A DNA stretch of 64,000 bases from Rheinheimera soli (GTDB lineage Bacteria; Pseudomonadota; Gammaproteobacteria; Enterobacterales; Alteromonadaceae). Under the pieces are notes generated by a model. It did not search any database and was not told where the DNA came from. It saw only the letters and a list, made by a program, of their open reading frames with translations. Positions 8,622 to 17,832 of the stretch are shown here, piece by piece. Location: contig NZ_JAJOYU010000019.1 in the NCBI RefSeq assembly GCF_021290985.1, positions 26,974 to 90,973 on the forward strand, given 5' to 3'. How positions within the stretch are numbered: position 1 is the first letter of the stretch; every line of letters starts with the position of its first letter. A program made the position numbers and the translations under genes.

Positions 8622-9434
8622 TCAGCTACAAAAAGGTAAAGCAGCCAAAGCAGACTCATACTGATAGGAGAAACCGGCGATTTTTTGCGATTTTGCACTC
8701 AGCACTCTTCTGCCTGGTGCAGCTGCAGTGTTTTTTGGTTCAAACTCCGGAGCAGGCAAGGATGCCAGTTCACAGGCGGTCAGGTAAAACTCGGCTTTGG
8801 AACAAAAAGCCGGGCTGGATAAGTTAAACAGCTCTGGCCATAACTGCTGCTGAACTATGGCAGAGACAGCGGCACAAATATCACTGCTGTGCACCATATT
8901 CACAGCCACATCAGCGGCTCCGGCCTGTTTACCGGATAAAAACCGTGCTGGATGACGGCCAGGGCCAATTAAACCTGCCAGGCGTAAAGTGCAACAAGGG
9001 ACAGCCTTGTTCAGCACTTGTTCTGCAGTAGCCAATACTTCTATACGTGCATCGGCCAGTTGCAACTCAGTTTGCTCGTCCACTTCTCCGGTTAAACCTT
9101 CGTAGATCCCGGTGCTGCTCAGATGAATACAAGCCAAAGCTCCGCAGTTTTTCATCAGGGTCGCAAGTTGGGCAACAGCTCTGTTGTACCCTTCGCCGTC
9201 GGTGCGGCTGGCTGGCACAGTACAAATAATAAGGGCGTCTTTAAATAAGCTTTCCAGCTCTGCTGTCGGCCTTACTGATTGGGCTAAATCTAAAACAAAA
9301 TGACCAAACTGTTCAGCAACCACTGAAGATTTGGTGATATTGCGGCTGCTGAGCCATAACTCATGCCCGTCAGCCTTGAGCCGGGTTGCCAGTTGAGTCC
9401 CTAACCAGCCTGCACCTATCACTAAAATTTTCAT
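8622..9434 (-). CDS. YeeZ-like NAD(P)-dependent epimerase/dehydratase (atypical SDR)
   Basis: 270 residues. The Rossmann nucleotide-binding motif Gly-Ala-Gly-Trp-Leu-Gly is at residues 7-12, and a conserved LRLAGLIGPGRHPARF is present, very like E. coli YeeZ. The substrate of this group is not established. The start at 9434 is chosen because GGAAGG lies nine bases upstream and the glycine-rich motif then falls at the very N-terminus. The frame extends to 9554, but that part is not protein-like. It ends 17 bases from copZ on the opposite strand and is divergent from the cyd operon. Confidence 0.8.
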   Translation of the reverse strand: MKILVIGAGWLGTQLATRLKADGHELWLSSRNITKSSVVAEQFGHFVLDLAQSVRPTAELESLFKDALIICTVPASRTDGEGYNRAVAQLATLMKNCGALACIHLSSTGIYEGLTGEVDEQTELQLADARIEVLATAEQVLNKAVPCCTLRLAGLIGPGRHPARFLSGKQAGAADVAVNMVHSSDICAAVSAIVQQQLWPELFNLSSPAFCSKAEFYLTACELASLPAPEFEPKNTAAAPGRRVLSAKSQKIAGFSYQYESALAALPFCS

Positions 9435-9537
9435 CTCTGACACCTTCCCAAACTTACTGATGAATTTGATGGTAACAGAATATCTACTGCGACTTTTATC
9501 AAATTTTAAGTAATTTCCGCTAACACACTGATCTTTA

Positions 9538-9551
9538 TTGATCCGCATCAA
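9538..9551. promoter_or_regulatory. FNR-type box upstream of cydA
   Basis: TTGATCCGCATCAA matches the FNR consensus TTGAT-N4-ATCAA perfectly. It lies 131 bp before the cydA ATG, between divergent genes. Oxygen-dependent control of cyd by FNR homologues is known in other gammaproteobacteria. Confidence 0.72.
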
Positions 9552-9682
9552 CATAACAGACAGACAGACAAAAAGCGTAGCTTAGTGTTCACTTATGCTG
9601 ATGTATGAGTTTTAGCAACTTATTGGTGCTGCATTCTAAGCACCAGACCAGGCCCACAGTTCCAGATCGAGGAGCAATCCGA

Positions 9683-11233
9683 ATGGATGTTGTAGAACTA
9701 TCACGGTTACAGTTTGCCTTTACGGCAATGTATCACTTCTTATTTGTGCCCTTAACTTTAGGCATGGCCTTTTTGCTGGCTATTATGGAGTCGGTTTATG
9801 TCATGACAGGTAAAGAAATTTACCGCGATATGACGAAGTTCTGGGGCAAGCTGTTTGGTATAAACTTCGCTTTGGGGGTCACCACTGGCATAGCCATGGA
9901 ATTCCAGTTTGGTACCAACTGGTCTTATTATTCGCATTATGTCGGCGATATCTTTGGTGCACCTTTGGCCATTGAAGGTCTGATGGCATTTTTCCTTGAA
10001 TCCACCTTAGTGGGCTTGTTCTTTTTTGGCTGGGACCGCCTGTCAAAAGTGCAGCATTTGACGGTGACCTGGCTGGTGGCTCTGGGCTCAAGCTTATCAG
10101 CTCTATGGATTTTAGTTGCCAACGGCTGGATGCAGCACCCGGTCGGCTCTGAATTTAATTTTGAAACCATGAGAATGGAAATGGTCAGCTTCAGCGAAGT
10201 GGTATTGAACCCGGTCGCTCAGGTGAAATTTGTGCATACGGTGTCTGCAGGTTATGTCACAGGCGCTATGTTTGTGCTGGCCATTTCCGCCTGGTATATG
10301 CTCAAAGGCCGCGATTTAGCTTTTGCCCGCCGCAGTTTTGCCATTGCCTCTGCTTTTGGTTTAGCCAGTATTTTATCTGTGATTGTGTTAGGCGACGAAT
10401 CTGGTTATGAGCTGGGGGATGTGCAAAAAGTAAAACTGGCCGCAATAGAAGCTGAGTGGAAAACGCATCCGGCACCAGCAGACTTTACCTTGTTTGGTCT
10501 GCCCAATGAAGAAACCCAAACCACAGACTATGCCGTCAAAATTCCTGGCGCTATGGGCCTGATGGCCACACGTTCTTTGGATAAAGAAGTGATGGGGCTG
10601 GCCGAACTGAAAGAGCTGCACCGCGCACGTATTCTCAATGGCCAGATTGCTTATGATTTATTGAAAAAACTGCGGGCTGGTGAAAAAACGCCGGAAAACA
10701 TTGCTGCTTTTGATCTGGTAAAAAATGATTTGGGTTATGGCTTGTTGCTGCTGGCTTATACAGAAGATCCTGTTAATGCCACGCCAGAACAGATTGAACA
10801 AGCAGTACAAAACAGCATTCCCAAAGTAGCACCGCTGTTCTGGTCCTTCCGTATTATGGTGGCGGCAGGCTTTATTATGCTGCTGGTATTTGCATTGTCC
10901 TTTTATCACAGTGCCAAACGTACACCGGAAAAACCCCGCTGGTTATTAAAGGCCGCTATTTTTTCCCTGCCTTTACCATGGATTGCCTGTGAGGCAGGCT
11001 GGTTTGTCGCTGAATATGGCCGTCAGCCATGGGCTGTAGGTGAAATATTGCCTACTCATATGGCTGCGTCTCAACTGACAGCAGGTGAAATTTGGATCAG
11101 CTTATTGGCTATTACCGCGCTTTATACAGTGTTTCTGATCATCGAAGTTTGGTTGATGCAGCATTTTGCCCGTAAAGGCCCTGCGTCTATTCATACCGGT
11201 AAGTATCACGGCGAACAGGCCCGGGAGGTTTAA
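9683..11233 (+). CDS. cydA: Cytochrome bd quinol oxidase subunit I
   Basis: 516 residues, close to E. coli CydA (522). The start at 9683 gives [13 protein letters not shown], aligned with the conserved CydA N-terminus, and has GAGGAG eight bases upstream; the frame is open back to 9605. It has multiple membrane helices, an early helix with the conserved His ([13 protein letters not shown]) and the signature GRQPW ([11 protein letters not shown]) near residue 455. A periplasmic quinol-binding loop lies in the middle. It carries hemes b558, b595 and d, and reduces oxygen with electrons from ubiquinol or menaquinol. It is the first gene of cydABX-cydDC. Confidence 0.96.
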   Translation: MDVVELSRLQFAFTAMYHFLFVPLTLGMAFLLAIMESVYVMTGKEIYRDMTKFWGKLFGINFALGVTTGIAMEFQFGTNWSYYSHYVGDIFGAPLAIEGLMAFFLESTLVGLFFFGWDRLSKVQHLTVTWLVALGSSLSALWILVANGWMQHPVGSEFNFETMRMEMVSFSEVVLNPVAQVKFVHTVSAGYVTGAMFVLAISAWYMLKGRDLAFARRSFAIASAFGLASILSVIVLGDESGYELGDVQKVKLAAIEAEWKTHPAPADFTLFGLPNEETQTTDYAVKIPGAMGLMATRSLDKEVMGLAELKELHRARILNGQIAYDLLKKLRAGEKTPENIAAFDLVKNDLGYGLLLLAYTEDPVNATPEQIEQAVQNSIPKVAPLFWSFRIMVAAGFIMLLVFALSFYHSAKRTPEKPRWLLKAAIFSLPLPWIACEAGWFVAEYGRQPWAVGEILPTHMAASQLTAGEIWISLLAITALYTVFLIIEVWLMQHFARKGPASIHTGKYHGEQAREV

Positions 11234-11234
11234 C

Positions 11235-12371
11235 ATGGATTATGAATTTTTACGTTTTATCTGGTGGTTGCTGGTTGGTGTATTGCTGATTGGTTTTGCA
11301 GTGACTGACGGTTTTGATATGGGTGTAGGTGCGCTGTTAAAAGTTATAGGCAGGGACGATACTGAACGCCGGATTCTTATAAATGCAGTAGCACCGCACT
11401 GGGATGGCAATCAGGTGTGGCTTATTACTGCTGGTGGCGCTTTGTTTGCTGCCTGGCCCCCGGTGTATGCCACAGCGTTCAGTGGTTTTTATCTGGCCAT
11501 GATGCTGACACTGGCGGCTTTATTCCTGCGCCCTATCGGCTTTGATTACCGATCTAAGCTGGATAATGCCAAATGGCGCAGCAACTGGGACTGGGCTTTA
11601 ACCGCAGGTTCTGCCATACCTCCGATTATTTTTGGTGTGGCTTTTGGCAACTTGTTGCAAGGCGTGCCTTTCCACTTTGACGACTTACTGCGGATTTATT
11701 ACACAGGCTCGTTCTGGGCTTTATTAAATCCCTTTGCCTTGCTGGTCGGTGTACTGAGTTTGCTGATGTTTATCAATCAGGGTGCTTGTTATCTGCAAAT
11801 GAAAACCGAAGCCCCACTGCGCCAGCGCGCTCAGGCAATATCGATGATCTGCGCAACTCTGGCCGCAACCTTGTTTGTGGTCGCTGGTTTCTGGCTGGCT
11901 GCTGCAGGTATGGGCTATAAAGTGACCAGTGTGATTGACAGCAATGCGATTAACAGTGCTGTGACTAAAACTGTGGAACACAGTTCAGGCGCATGGTTCA
12001 GTAACTATGAAAGTTATCCGTTGCTGTGGATTTTCCCTGTGTTGGGTGTAGCTGCCTTCCTGCTCTCAGCTTTTTTCAGCAAACTGGCCAAAGGCTGGCA
12101 GTCTTTTGTTGCGTCATCGTTGGCAATCACAGGGGTCATTATGACTGCAGGAGTGTCTATGTTCCCATTTATTCTGCCGTCCAGCAGCATGCCCAATCAT
12201 AGCCTGACCATGTGGGACGCGACATCCAGTGAGCTGACGTTAAAAATCATGTTTTTCGTCGCCTGTATTTTTGTACCTATAGTGCTGGGTTACACTCTTT
12301 GGTGTTACTGGAAAATGTGGGGCCGCTTAAACCGCAACTCCATCAGCAGCAACAGCCATTCATTGTATTAA
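11235..12371 (+). CDS. cydB: Cytochrome bd quinol oxidase subunit II
   Basis: 378 residues, the usual CydB length. It begins MDYEFLRFIWW and has the conserved TDGFDMGVG and APHWDGNQVWL motifs in the first 70 residues, then several transmembrane helices. It pairs with CydA to form the oxidase. GGGAGG sits eight bases upstream and the gene starts one base after the cydA stop codon, so translation is coupled. Upstream in-frame codons from 11166 lie inside cydA and are not used. Confidence 0.96.
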   Translation: MDYEFLRFIWWLLVGVLLIGFAVTDGFDMGVGALLKVIGRDDTERRILINAVAPHWDGNQVWLITAGGALFAAWPPVYATAFSGFYLAMMLTLAALFLRPIGFDYRSKLDNAKWRSNWDWALTAGSAIPPIIFGVAFGNLLQGVPFHFDDLLRIYYTGSFWALLNPFALLVGVLSLLMFINQGACYLQMKTEAPLRQRAQAISMICATLAATLFVVAGFWLAAAGMGYKVTSVIDSNAINSAVTKTVEHSSGAWFSNYESYPLLWIFPVLGVAAFLLSAFFSKLAKGWQSFVASSLAITGVIMTAGVSMFPFILPSSSMPNHSLTMWDATSSELTLKIMFFVACIFVPIVLGYTLWCYWKMWGRLNRNSISSNSHSLY

Positions 12372-12382
12372 GGAGCAGAGTT

Positions 12383-12499
12383 ATGTGGTATTTCACCTGG
12401 ATTTTAGGCGTATTACTGGCCTGCTCTTTTGGCATCATTAATGCGATGTGGCTGGAGTTTAATGGCTACCCTGGCGAAGAGGACGAGTCATCAGAATAA
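12383..12499 (+). CDS. cydX: CydX small subunit of the bd oxidase
   Basis: 38 residues with one membrane helix. It begins Met-Trp-Tyr-Phe-Thr-Trp, the typical CydX start, and carries the conserved FGIINAMWLE followed by an acidic tail. CydX stabilises the heme d site. AGGAG is eight bases upstream, 11 bases after cydB. The frame is open from 12299, but the upstream part is cydB read out of frame. Confidence 0.92.
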   Translation: MWYFTWILGVLLACSFGIINAMWLEFNGYPGEEDESSE

Positions 12500-12516
12500 A
12501 ACCAGATCCTACAGCC

Positions 12517-14235
12517 ATGCAGTCTTTAAGGCAGTTCGTTCAATCAGAAAAAAACCGGCTGCACCTTGCAGTAACGCTGGGTGCTGCGGCTGCTTCACTG
12601 ATGATCTGGCAATGCTGGTTACTGGCTACTTTATGCAATCTGGCGTTACATCAGCAGCAGATCCCACCCGATCTGCTGCTGCATATTTTAGTGCTTTGGC
12701 TGCTGCGGCCTGTGCTACTGGCGGCCAAAGATTTACTCGGGCTTGCGGCCAGCCAAAAGCTACGCACTTCTCTTCGGCATCAGTTGCTTGGAATCATCAG
12801 CCAGGCAGGACCGCTGCGGCAACGTATTGCTGCAGATGGTGATTTATCTACCCGGCTGTTAGAGCAGGTGGATGCACTGGATCCTTATATCAGTCGCTAT
12901 TACCCACAACTCTATCTGGTGGTGCTCTGCCCTTTGTTTATCTCTGTCGCTGTAGCCAGTCAAAGCCTGTTAGCCGCACTGCTGCTATTGGCTACAGCTC
13001 CGCTTATCCCACTTTTTATGATTTTACTTGGTAAAAAAGCCGCAGAAGCCAGTCAGCAGCAAGTACAGGCTTTAGGTTTATTGGGCGGGCGTTTTCTGGA
13101 GTTTTTACGCGGAGCAGCTTTGATCCGGCAATTGCAAGCCGAACCACTGGTGTTAAACCGGTTAAACAATGCCAGCGAAGACTACAGAAGCCTCACCATG
13201 TCTGTGCTGAGCAAAGCTTTTTTATCCGGCGCTGTGCTGGAGCTGTTTGCCTCTTTAGCTATAGCGCTGGTCGCTTTGTATTTAGGTTTGGGTTTACTTG
13301 GCGAGTTGCCCTGGGCTAAAGCGCAAATTCCGGTTTCTTATCAACCGGCACTTTTTATCTTACTGATGGCGCCAGAGTTTTATGCGCCACTTCGTCAACT
13401 GGGGGCGGATTATCATGCCAAAGCTCAGGCCGAAGCCGCTTTTGCCAGTTTGGCTCCGATCTGGGATCTGCCTGTGTGCACTGGCGGCAATACTCAGGCC
13501 CCGACAGAGTCTGTGAGCATTGAGTTTCAACATTTAAGTTTATTGGGGTCAGAACACAGAGCTGCATTGCTTAAGGATATTCAGGCACAGATCAAACCCC
13601 AACAACGTATTGGCATTATTGGCCCAAGCGGTGCAGGAAAAACCAGCCTGCTGGAATCTTTACTGGCTTTTCAGCAGCCCAATCAAGGCCAGATCCGGAT
13701 TGCAGATCACAACCTTACAGAATTGGATTTAACCCAATGGCGACAACAACTGGTGTATTTGTCGCAACAAAGCCAGTGGTTAAGTGGCACAGTGCGAAGC
13801 AATTTGCTGTTGGCAAAACCACAAGCGACAGAGCAGGAACTGCAGCAGGTGTTGCAACAGGCGCTTTGTGCCGACTTTGTTTTTGCTTTACCTCAAGCTT
13901 TGGACACAGAACTGACAGAAGGCGGAATTGGCCTTTCAGGGGGGCAATTACAGCGTCTGGCGCTTGCCAGAGCTTTATTAAAACCAAGCTGGCTTTGGCT
14001 TCTGGATGAACCCGCTTCTATGCTGCCCGTTGAGCAACAAAGGCAGTACTTTCAGCAATTAGAGCTGTTAAGTCGTGGCAAAACCTTATTGCTGGCGACT
14101 CATCAATTGCAACATCTGCAGTGGCTGGACCAAGTGTGGCTGATTAACCAGGGCACGATTATTGCCATAGGTTCTGTGGCAGACATTCAGGCTCATCCTC
14201 TGTATCAAGCCAGCTACAGCCAGGAATCAACATGA
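12517..14235 (+). CDS. cydD: ABC transporter CydD (heterodimeric CydDC, bd oxidase assembly)
   Basis: 572 residues. Six membrane helices form an ABC-exporter transmembrane domain (about 20-310). A nucleotide-binding domain follows with Walker A GPSGAGKTS (near 369), signature LSGGQLQRLALARALL (near 475) and Walker B WLWLLDEP. With CydC it forms a heterodimer. Reported roles are export of cysteine and glutathione and heme-linked control, and it is needed for heme insertion into bd oxidase. It lies 17 bases after cydX. No clear Shine-Dalgarno is seen, so coupling to the upstream genes is likely. The four-base overlap with cydC supports co-translation. Confidence 0.95.
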   Translation: MQSLRQFVQSEKNRLHLAVTLGAAAASLMIWQCWLLATLCNLALHQQQIPPDLLLHILVLWLLRPVLLAAKDLLGLAASQKLRTSLRHQLLGIISQAGPLRQRIAADGDLSTRLLEQVDALDPYISRYYPQLYLVVLCPLFISVAVASQSLLAALLLLATAPLIPLFMILLGKKAAEASQQQVQALGLLGGRFLEFLRGAALIRQLQAEPLVLNRLNNASEDYRSLTMSVLSKAFLSGAVLELFASLAIALVALYLGLGLLGELPWAKAQIPVSYQPALFILLMAPEFYAPLRQLGADYHAKAQAEAAFASLAPIWDLPVCTGGNTQAPTESVSIEFQHLSLLGSEHRAALLKDIQAQIKPQQRIGIIGPSGAGKTSLLESLLAFQQPNQGQIRIADHNLTELDLTQWRQQLVYLSQQSQWLSGTVRSNLLLAKPQATEQELQQVLQQALCADFVFALPQALDTELTEGGIGLSGGQLQRLALARALLKPSWLWLLDEPASMLPVEQQRQYFQQLELLSRGKTLLLATHQLQHLQWLDQVWLINQGTIIAIGSVADIQAHPLYQASYSQEST

Positions 14236-15866
14236 AGGATCAACTGAAGCTTTCAGCTTTGATGCGCCTGCACTGGCGTTGGTGGTTACTTAGCCTGACA
14301 CTGGGAGCTGTTACTCTCGGCAGTGTGATGGGGTTACTGACGGTGTCCGGCTGGTTTATTACTGCAGCTGCAGTGGCAGGTTTACAGCTTGCCGGTGCAG
14401 GCACTTTTAACTACTTTAGCCCTGGTGCTCTGATCCGATTTTTTGCCATCAGCCGCACAGCCAGCCGTTATTTTGAACGTTTAAGCTCGCATCAGGCCGT
14501 TTTGTTATTGCTGCAACAATTAAGACTTTGGTTTATGCGGCGATTTTTAGCCAGCAGTTTCAGGCCTGATACCCAATCAGCGGATCTGTTGCAACGGCTA
14601 ATCACTGACATAGACCGACTGGATCAATGGCCTTTACGTGTAGTCGCTCCGGTATTCTGGGCTGGTCTTATCAGCTCTGGCTGGCTGGCCGCGCTTTGGT
14701 TTTGGCAAGCAGAACTGGCTCAGATTGCTGTGGTTTATCTGCTGCTGTTGCTGTGTGTGCCAGTGCTTGGGGTTGTACTAGGTTATAGCCGGGCTTGCAG
14801 CTTAGTTGAACTGGCATCCCAACGCCGACACGAGTTGCTTGAACCATTATCCGTTTTAACCATGTTACAACTGCATCAGGGCTGGTCAGACGCAGAGCAA
14901 CAATGGCTTGAGACCGAACAGCGGTATCAGCAGTTATTATGGCGTCAGCAATTGCTGGACTTGTGCTGCCAATTTTTGCTGCTCAGCGCTATTGCCCTGA
15001 TGAGTTTTCATTTATTAGTGACCGCTTTGCCATTGTTACAAAACCAACAGATCAGCATAGCGGCTTTAGTGGCCATGCTAATGTCAGCTATGGCTTTACC
15101 AGAGATCTGGTTACCGCTGGCCACTTTGTATCGCCATCTGGCCGACAGCAAGATGGCTAAACGACGCTTAAATCAAATTCAGCCAGCCATCGAAAACGGC
15201 AGATACAGCACTCTGGAAGGGCCTTTGCAACTAGAGCTGCAACAACTGTCTGTCGGTTATCCCGCAGCTGTGCAACACACATTACCACTGACGATCAGCT
15301 TAAAAGCAGGTGATCTGTTATGGCTGCAAGGCCCATCAGGAGTAGGGAAATCAGCGTTTCTCAGCACGCTGGCTGGTTGGCTGCCGCCTTTGTCGGGCCA
15401 GGTTTTGCTTAATGGCACAGAGTTACAGCTTTATAGGTCTAACACTCAAAGGCAACAGATCAGCCTGCAGTCTCAGCACGTCAGCTTGTTTAATATGACA
15501 CTGGCAGCCAACTTGCGTCTGGCGAAACCAGAAGCCAGTGACGAAGAATTACGCCAAGCCTTAGCAGACACTGTATTAAGCGAATGGGTAGCCACTTTGC
15601 CACAAGGGCTTGAAACAGAACTCGGCGAGTATGGTGTTGCTGTGTCTGGTGGACAAGCCAGACGCATAGCGCTAGCCCGTTTGTTATTACAAAATACTGG
15701 CATCCTGTTGCTTGATGAGCCTTTAGTCGGGCTGGATCCAACCACAGCGCAGCAATTAGTCCACAACCTTCGCCGTCGTTGTCATCAGCACATTTTGATC
15801 ATCACCAGCCATCAGCCTTTCGCAGTGGATACACACTGCTATCAATTACAACTAAAGGTGTTGTAA
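14232..15866 (+). CDS. cydC: ABC transporter CydC (heterodimeric CydDC)
   Basis: 544 residues. An N-terminal ABC-exporter membrane domain has the characteristic FNYFSPGALIRFFAISRTASRYFERL stretch (shown here only as FNYFSPGALIR...SRYFERL, residues about 57-83). A nucleotide-binding domain follows with GPSGVGKS (near 371), VSGGQARRIALARLLL (near 473) and ILLLDEP. It starts inside the cydD stop codon (ATGA). It forms the second half of CydDC in the inner membrane. The whole set cydA-B-X-D-C is adjacent here, whereas in E. coli cydDC is a separate operon. Confidence 0.95.
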   Translation: MKDQLKLSALMRLHWRWWLLSLTLGAVTLGSVMGLLTVSGWFITAAAVAGLQLAGAGTFNYFSPGALIRFFAISRTASRYFERLSSHQAVLLLLQQLRLWFMRRFLASSFRPDTQSADLLQRLITDIDRLDQWPLRVVAPVFWAGLISSGWLAALWFWQAELAQIAVVYLLLLLCVPVLGVVLGYSRACSLVELASQRRHELLEPLSVLTMLQLHQGWSDAEQQWLETEQRYQQLLWRQQLLDLCCQFLLLSAIALMSFHLLVTALPLLQNQQISIAALVAMLMSAMALPEIWLPLATLYRHLADSKMAKRRLNQIQPAIENGRYSTLEGPLQLELQQLSVGYPAAVQHTLPLTISLKAGDLLWLQGPSGVGKSAFLSTLAGWLPPLSGQVLLNGTELQLYRSNTQRQQISLQSQHVSLFNMTLAANLRLAKPEASDEELRQALADTVLSEWVATLPQGLETELGEYGVAVSGGQARRIALARLLLQNTGILLLDEPLVGLDPTTAQQLVHNLRRRCHQHILIITSHQPFAVDTHCYQLQLKVL

Positions 15867-15974
15867 ATCAAATAAAAAAGATCAACTACAGTACTGTCTT
15901 TGACTATGTTTAACAGGCCATAACTGCATATTTACCTTAAATCACAATGCTAAATTTGATAAATATGAAAAAAC

Positions 15975-16003
15975 TAGCAATTCGATTCGGCGAGCTGTAT
16001 AAT
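15975..16003 (+). promoter_or_regulatory. Candidate promoter for the porin operon
   Basis: A perfect TATAAT lies at 15998-16003, preceded by TG. The -35 region 17 bp upstream (TAGCAA, 15975-15980) is only a 3/6 match. If used, the transcript would have a leader of roughly 195 bases before the porin ATG. Confidence 0.5.
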
Positions 16004-16009
16004 TCGTGC

Positions 16010-16206
16010 GACAAAAGTTAATGCAATTGTAAAAAGGTACAAGGGCTTAACTCAGTCAAAGTAGGCAAGGACACCTCACCTGAAGCAAGGTCGCATACCT
16101 TATAGAAACCAAAAACTTAGTCAAGCTTGACTGCAGATATCTAAGAAGGCTGACATCATTTGGCCTTTGATGAAGTACTACACTATAAAATCGATGAGGA
16201 TACCCT
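16010..16206 (+). other. Long 5' leader with pairing potential
   Basis: This gene-free stretch (part of the 340-bp gap 15867-16206) holds a long-range pairing, AAGGTA (16034-16039) with TACCTT (16096-16101), and a perfect 12-bp palindrome GTCAAGCTTGAC (16120-16131). The porin ribosome site GAGGA is just before 16207. It resembles no riboswitch I recognise; it may be a structured leader or simply a long UTR. Confidence 0.35.
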
Positions 16207-17343
16207 ATGTTAAAACGTAAATTACTGGCAGCAACTATTGCCGCCACCTTGTGCGGCACCAGTCAGGCCGCAGTAGACATTAATGGTTTTGCGTCGATCA
16301 AAGGCGGTATGGCACTTGGCAGTGGCGACGAGCTGTATGGCTACGACGATGACTTCAGCTTTAAAAATGAAAGTCTGGCAGCACTGCAGGTCAAGTCAGA
16401 TTTAGGCGATAAACTATCAATCACAGCTCAGCTGTTAGGCCGCGGTGCTAACGACTGGGACGTTAAATTTGAATGGGCTTTTTTAAGTTACGATTTAACC
16501 GATACTCTGCGTATTAACGCAGGTCGTTTAAGAACTCCGTTTTACAAATACTCAGACTTCCGTGACGTAGGCTATGCCTATGACTGGTCTCGTGTGCCAC
16601 AAAGTGTTTATGGTTTAGGCTTTGATAATATCGAAGGCGCTTCGTTATACCATACGACTACCCTGGGTAATTTTGACTCATCATTGCAGTTGATTGTCGG
16701 CAGTTATGATGGCGATGCCGCCATTGGTGATGCAGCTGCAGATGCCCAAATTGATAATGTGACAGGTATAGCCTGGGAACTGGGCCAGGATGGATATTCA
16801 TTCCGTATGGCTTACCTTGTAGGTAAAACCACATTCTATGTTGACCAACTGGATAACAGCGCTACAGGTTTATATGCACAATTAAGAGCTTTTGGCTTAG
16901 GTTCACTGGCAGGTGAATTGGATATAGTGGATGAATCCAGCTCTTTTGCCGGTATTGGTTTTAACATTGATAAAAATGACTGGCTGGTGGTGTCGGAAAT
17001 CACCAAAGCTTCAGTAGATAACTCCTTTATCTCTGATCAGGAATCCTACTACATTTCCATTGGTCACCGTTTTGACAACATCACACCTTATGTGTCTTTT
17101 GAAAAAGAAGACAATGATGCCAAGACTGAAATTTATGCCGGCGTGCCGACTGCTTCACCTATTTTTGGCCCGGTGGCTGGTTTGGTGAACCAAATGGAGA
17201 CTGAACGTAACAGCATCAACGTCGGTGTGCGTTATGATTTCCACCCTTCAGCTGCATTTAAAGCTCAATATACCAACGCAGACAATAAAACGGCTGATCG
17301 TAAAGACAGTGTCTTGGTTGTTGGCGTAGATTTGGTGTTTTAA
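16207..17343 (+). CDS. Outer-membrane porin-like beta-barrel protein
   Basis: 378 residues. A signal peptide ends Ser-Gln-Ala-Ala near 21-22. The mature part alternates aromatic and acidic residues in short beta strands, begins VDINGFASIKGG and ends in a C-terminal phenylalanine (VGVDLVF), the signal for BAM insertion. It belongs to the Gram-negative porin superfamily; its solute is not visible. GAGGA stands before the ATG. The next gene, a phosphate-binding-like protein, follows after 11 bases, so the two are co-transcribed. An anion or phosphate-linked role is only a contextual guess. Confidence 0.8.
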   Translation: MLKRKLLAATIAATLCGTSQAAVDINGFASIKGGMALGSGDELYGYDDDFSFKNESLAALQVKSDLGDKLSITAQLLGRGANDWDVKFEWAFLSYDLTDTLRINAGRLRTPFYKYSDFRDVGYAYDWSRVPQSVYGLGFDNIEGASLYHTTTLGNFDSSLQLIVGSYDGDAAIGDAAADAQIDNVTGIAWELGQDGYSFRMAYLVGKTTFYVDQLDNSATGLYAQLRAFGLGSLAGELDIVDESSSFAGIGFNIDKNDWLVVSEITKASVDNSFISDQESYYISIGHRFDNITPYVSFEKEDNDAKTEIYAGVPTASPIFGPVAGLVNQMETERNSINVGVRYDFHPSAAFKAQYTNADNKTADRKDSVLVVGVDLVF

Positions 17344-17354
17344 GGAATCCACTT

Positions 17355-17768
17355 ATGTTAAAAAAATTACTGTTAATTCCTGCCCTGACTCTGAGCTTTA
17401 TGGCTTTTGCCAATGTTGCAGTGATAGTTCACCCATCCAATGCGGCGACTTTGTCGCAGGATGACATCAATAAACTATTTACCGGTCGCGCCAAAAGTTT
17501 TACCGATGGCAAAGCTGCTGAACCTGTGAATCTGGCCGAAGGCGTTGCCATTCGTGCTGACTTCGACCAAAAAGCTTTAGGTCGTTCTTCCAGCCAAATG
17601 AAAGCCTATTGGTCTAAACTGGTATTTACAGGTAAAGGAACCCCACCTAAAGAAATGGCGTCTGAACAGGAAGTGCTGGATGCAGTAGCGAAAAACCCTG
17701 CAGCTATTGGTTACGTCAGTGCGGCCGCAGTAACTGGCGGTGTCAAAGTTGCCTTAACACTGAACTAA
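17355..17768 (+). CDS. Short PstS-like periplasmic binding protein
   Basis: 137 residues. A signal peptide (about 1-19, ending Ala-Phe-Ala) is followed by a domain related to phosphate ABC-transporter substrate-binding proteins: QDDINKLFTGRAKSFTDG, then GRSSSQMKAYWSKLVFTGKG and IGYVSAAAV. It is less than half the length of true PstS and has no permease or ATPase neighbours, so it is unlikely to be part of a complete importer. It sits between a porin and a chemoreceptor. A periplasmic sensor or ligand-presenting role is therefore an attractive guess, not a demonstrated one. AGGA lies upstream of the ATG. Confidence 0.78.
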   Translation: MLKKLLLIPALTLSFMAFANVAVIVHPSNAATLSQDDINKLFTGRAKSFTDGKAAEPVNLAEGVAIRADFDQKALGRSSSQMKAYWSKLVFTGKGTPPKEMASEQEVLDAVAKNPAAIGYVSAAAVTGGVKVALTLN

Positions 17769-17832
17769 AGGTTGTCCAGGCAGGTGACGCACTCACCTGC
17801 CTTTGTTGTAAGCCTTACTCTGGATACTACTT

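Noticed and set aside
12429..12842. 137-codon plus-strand frame over cydX/cydD
   Set aside because: It overlaps cydX and the start of cydD in another frame and its product is Ala/Cys/Arg-rich without any domain; a shadow.
15880..15950. PHO box upstream of the porin/PstS-like genes
   Set aside because: CTGTCTTTGAC-like bases do not form the paired CTGTCAT repeats of a PHO box.
16021..16110. c-di-GMP (GEMM) riboswitch before the porin gene
   Set aside because: Motifs such as GGCAAACC and GACGCAAAGCC are lacking; only a loose resemblance in GGCAAGG.
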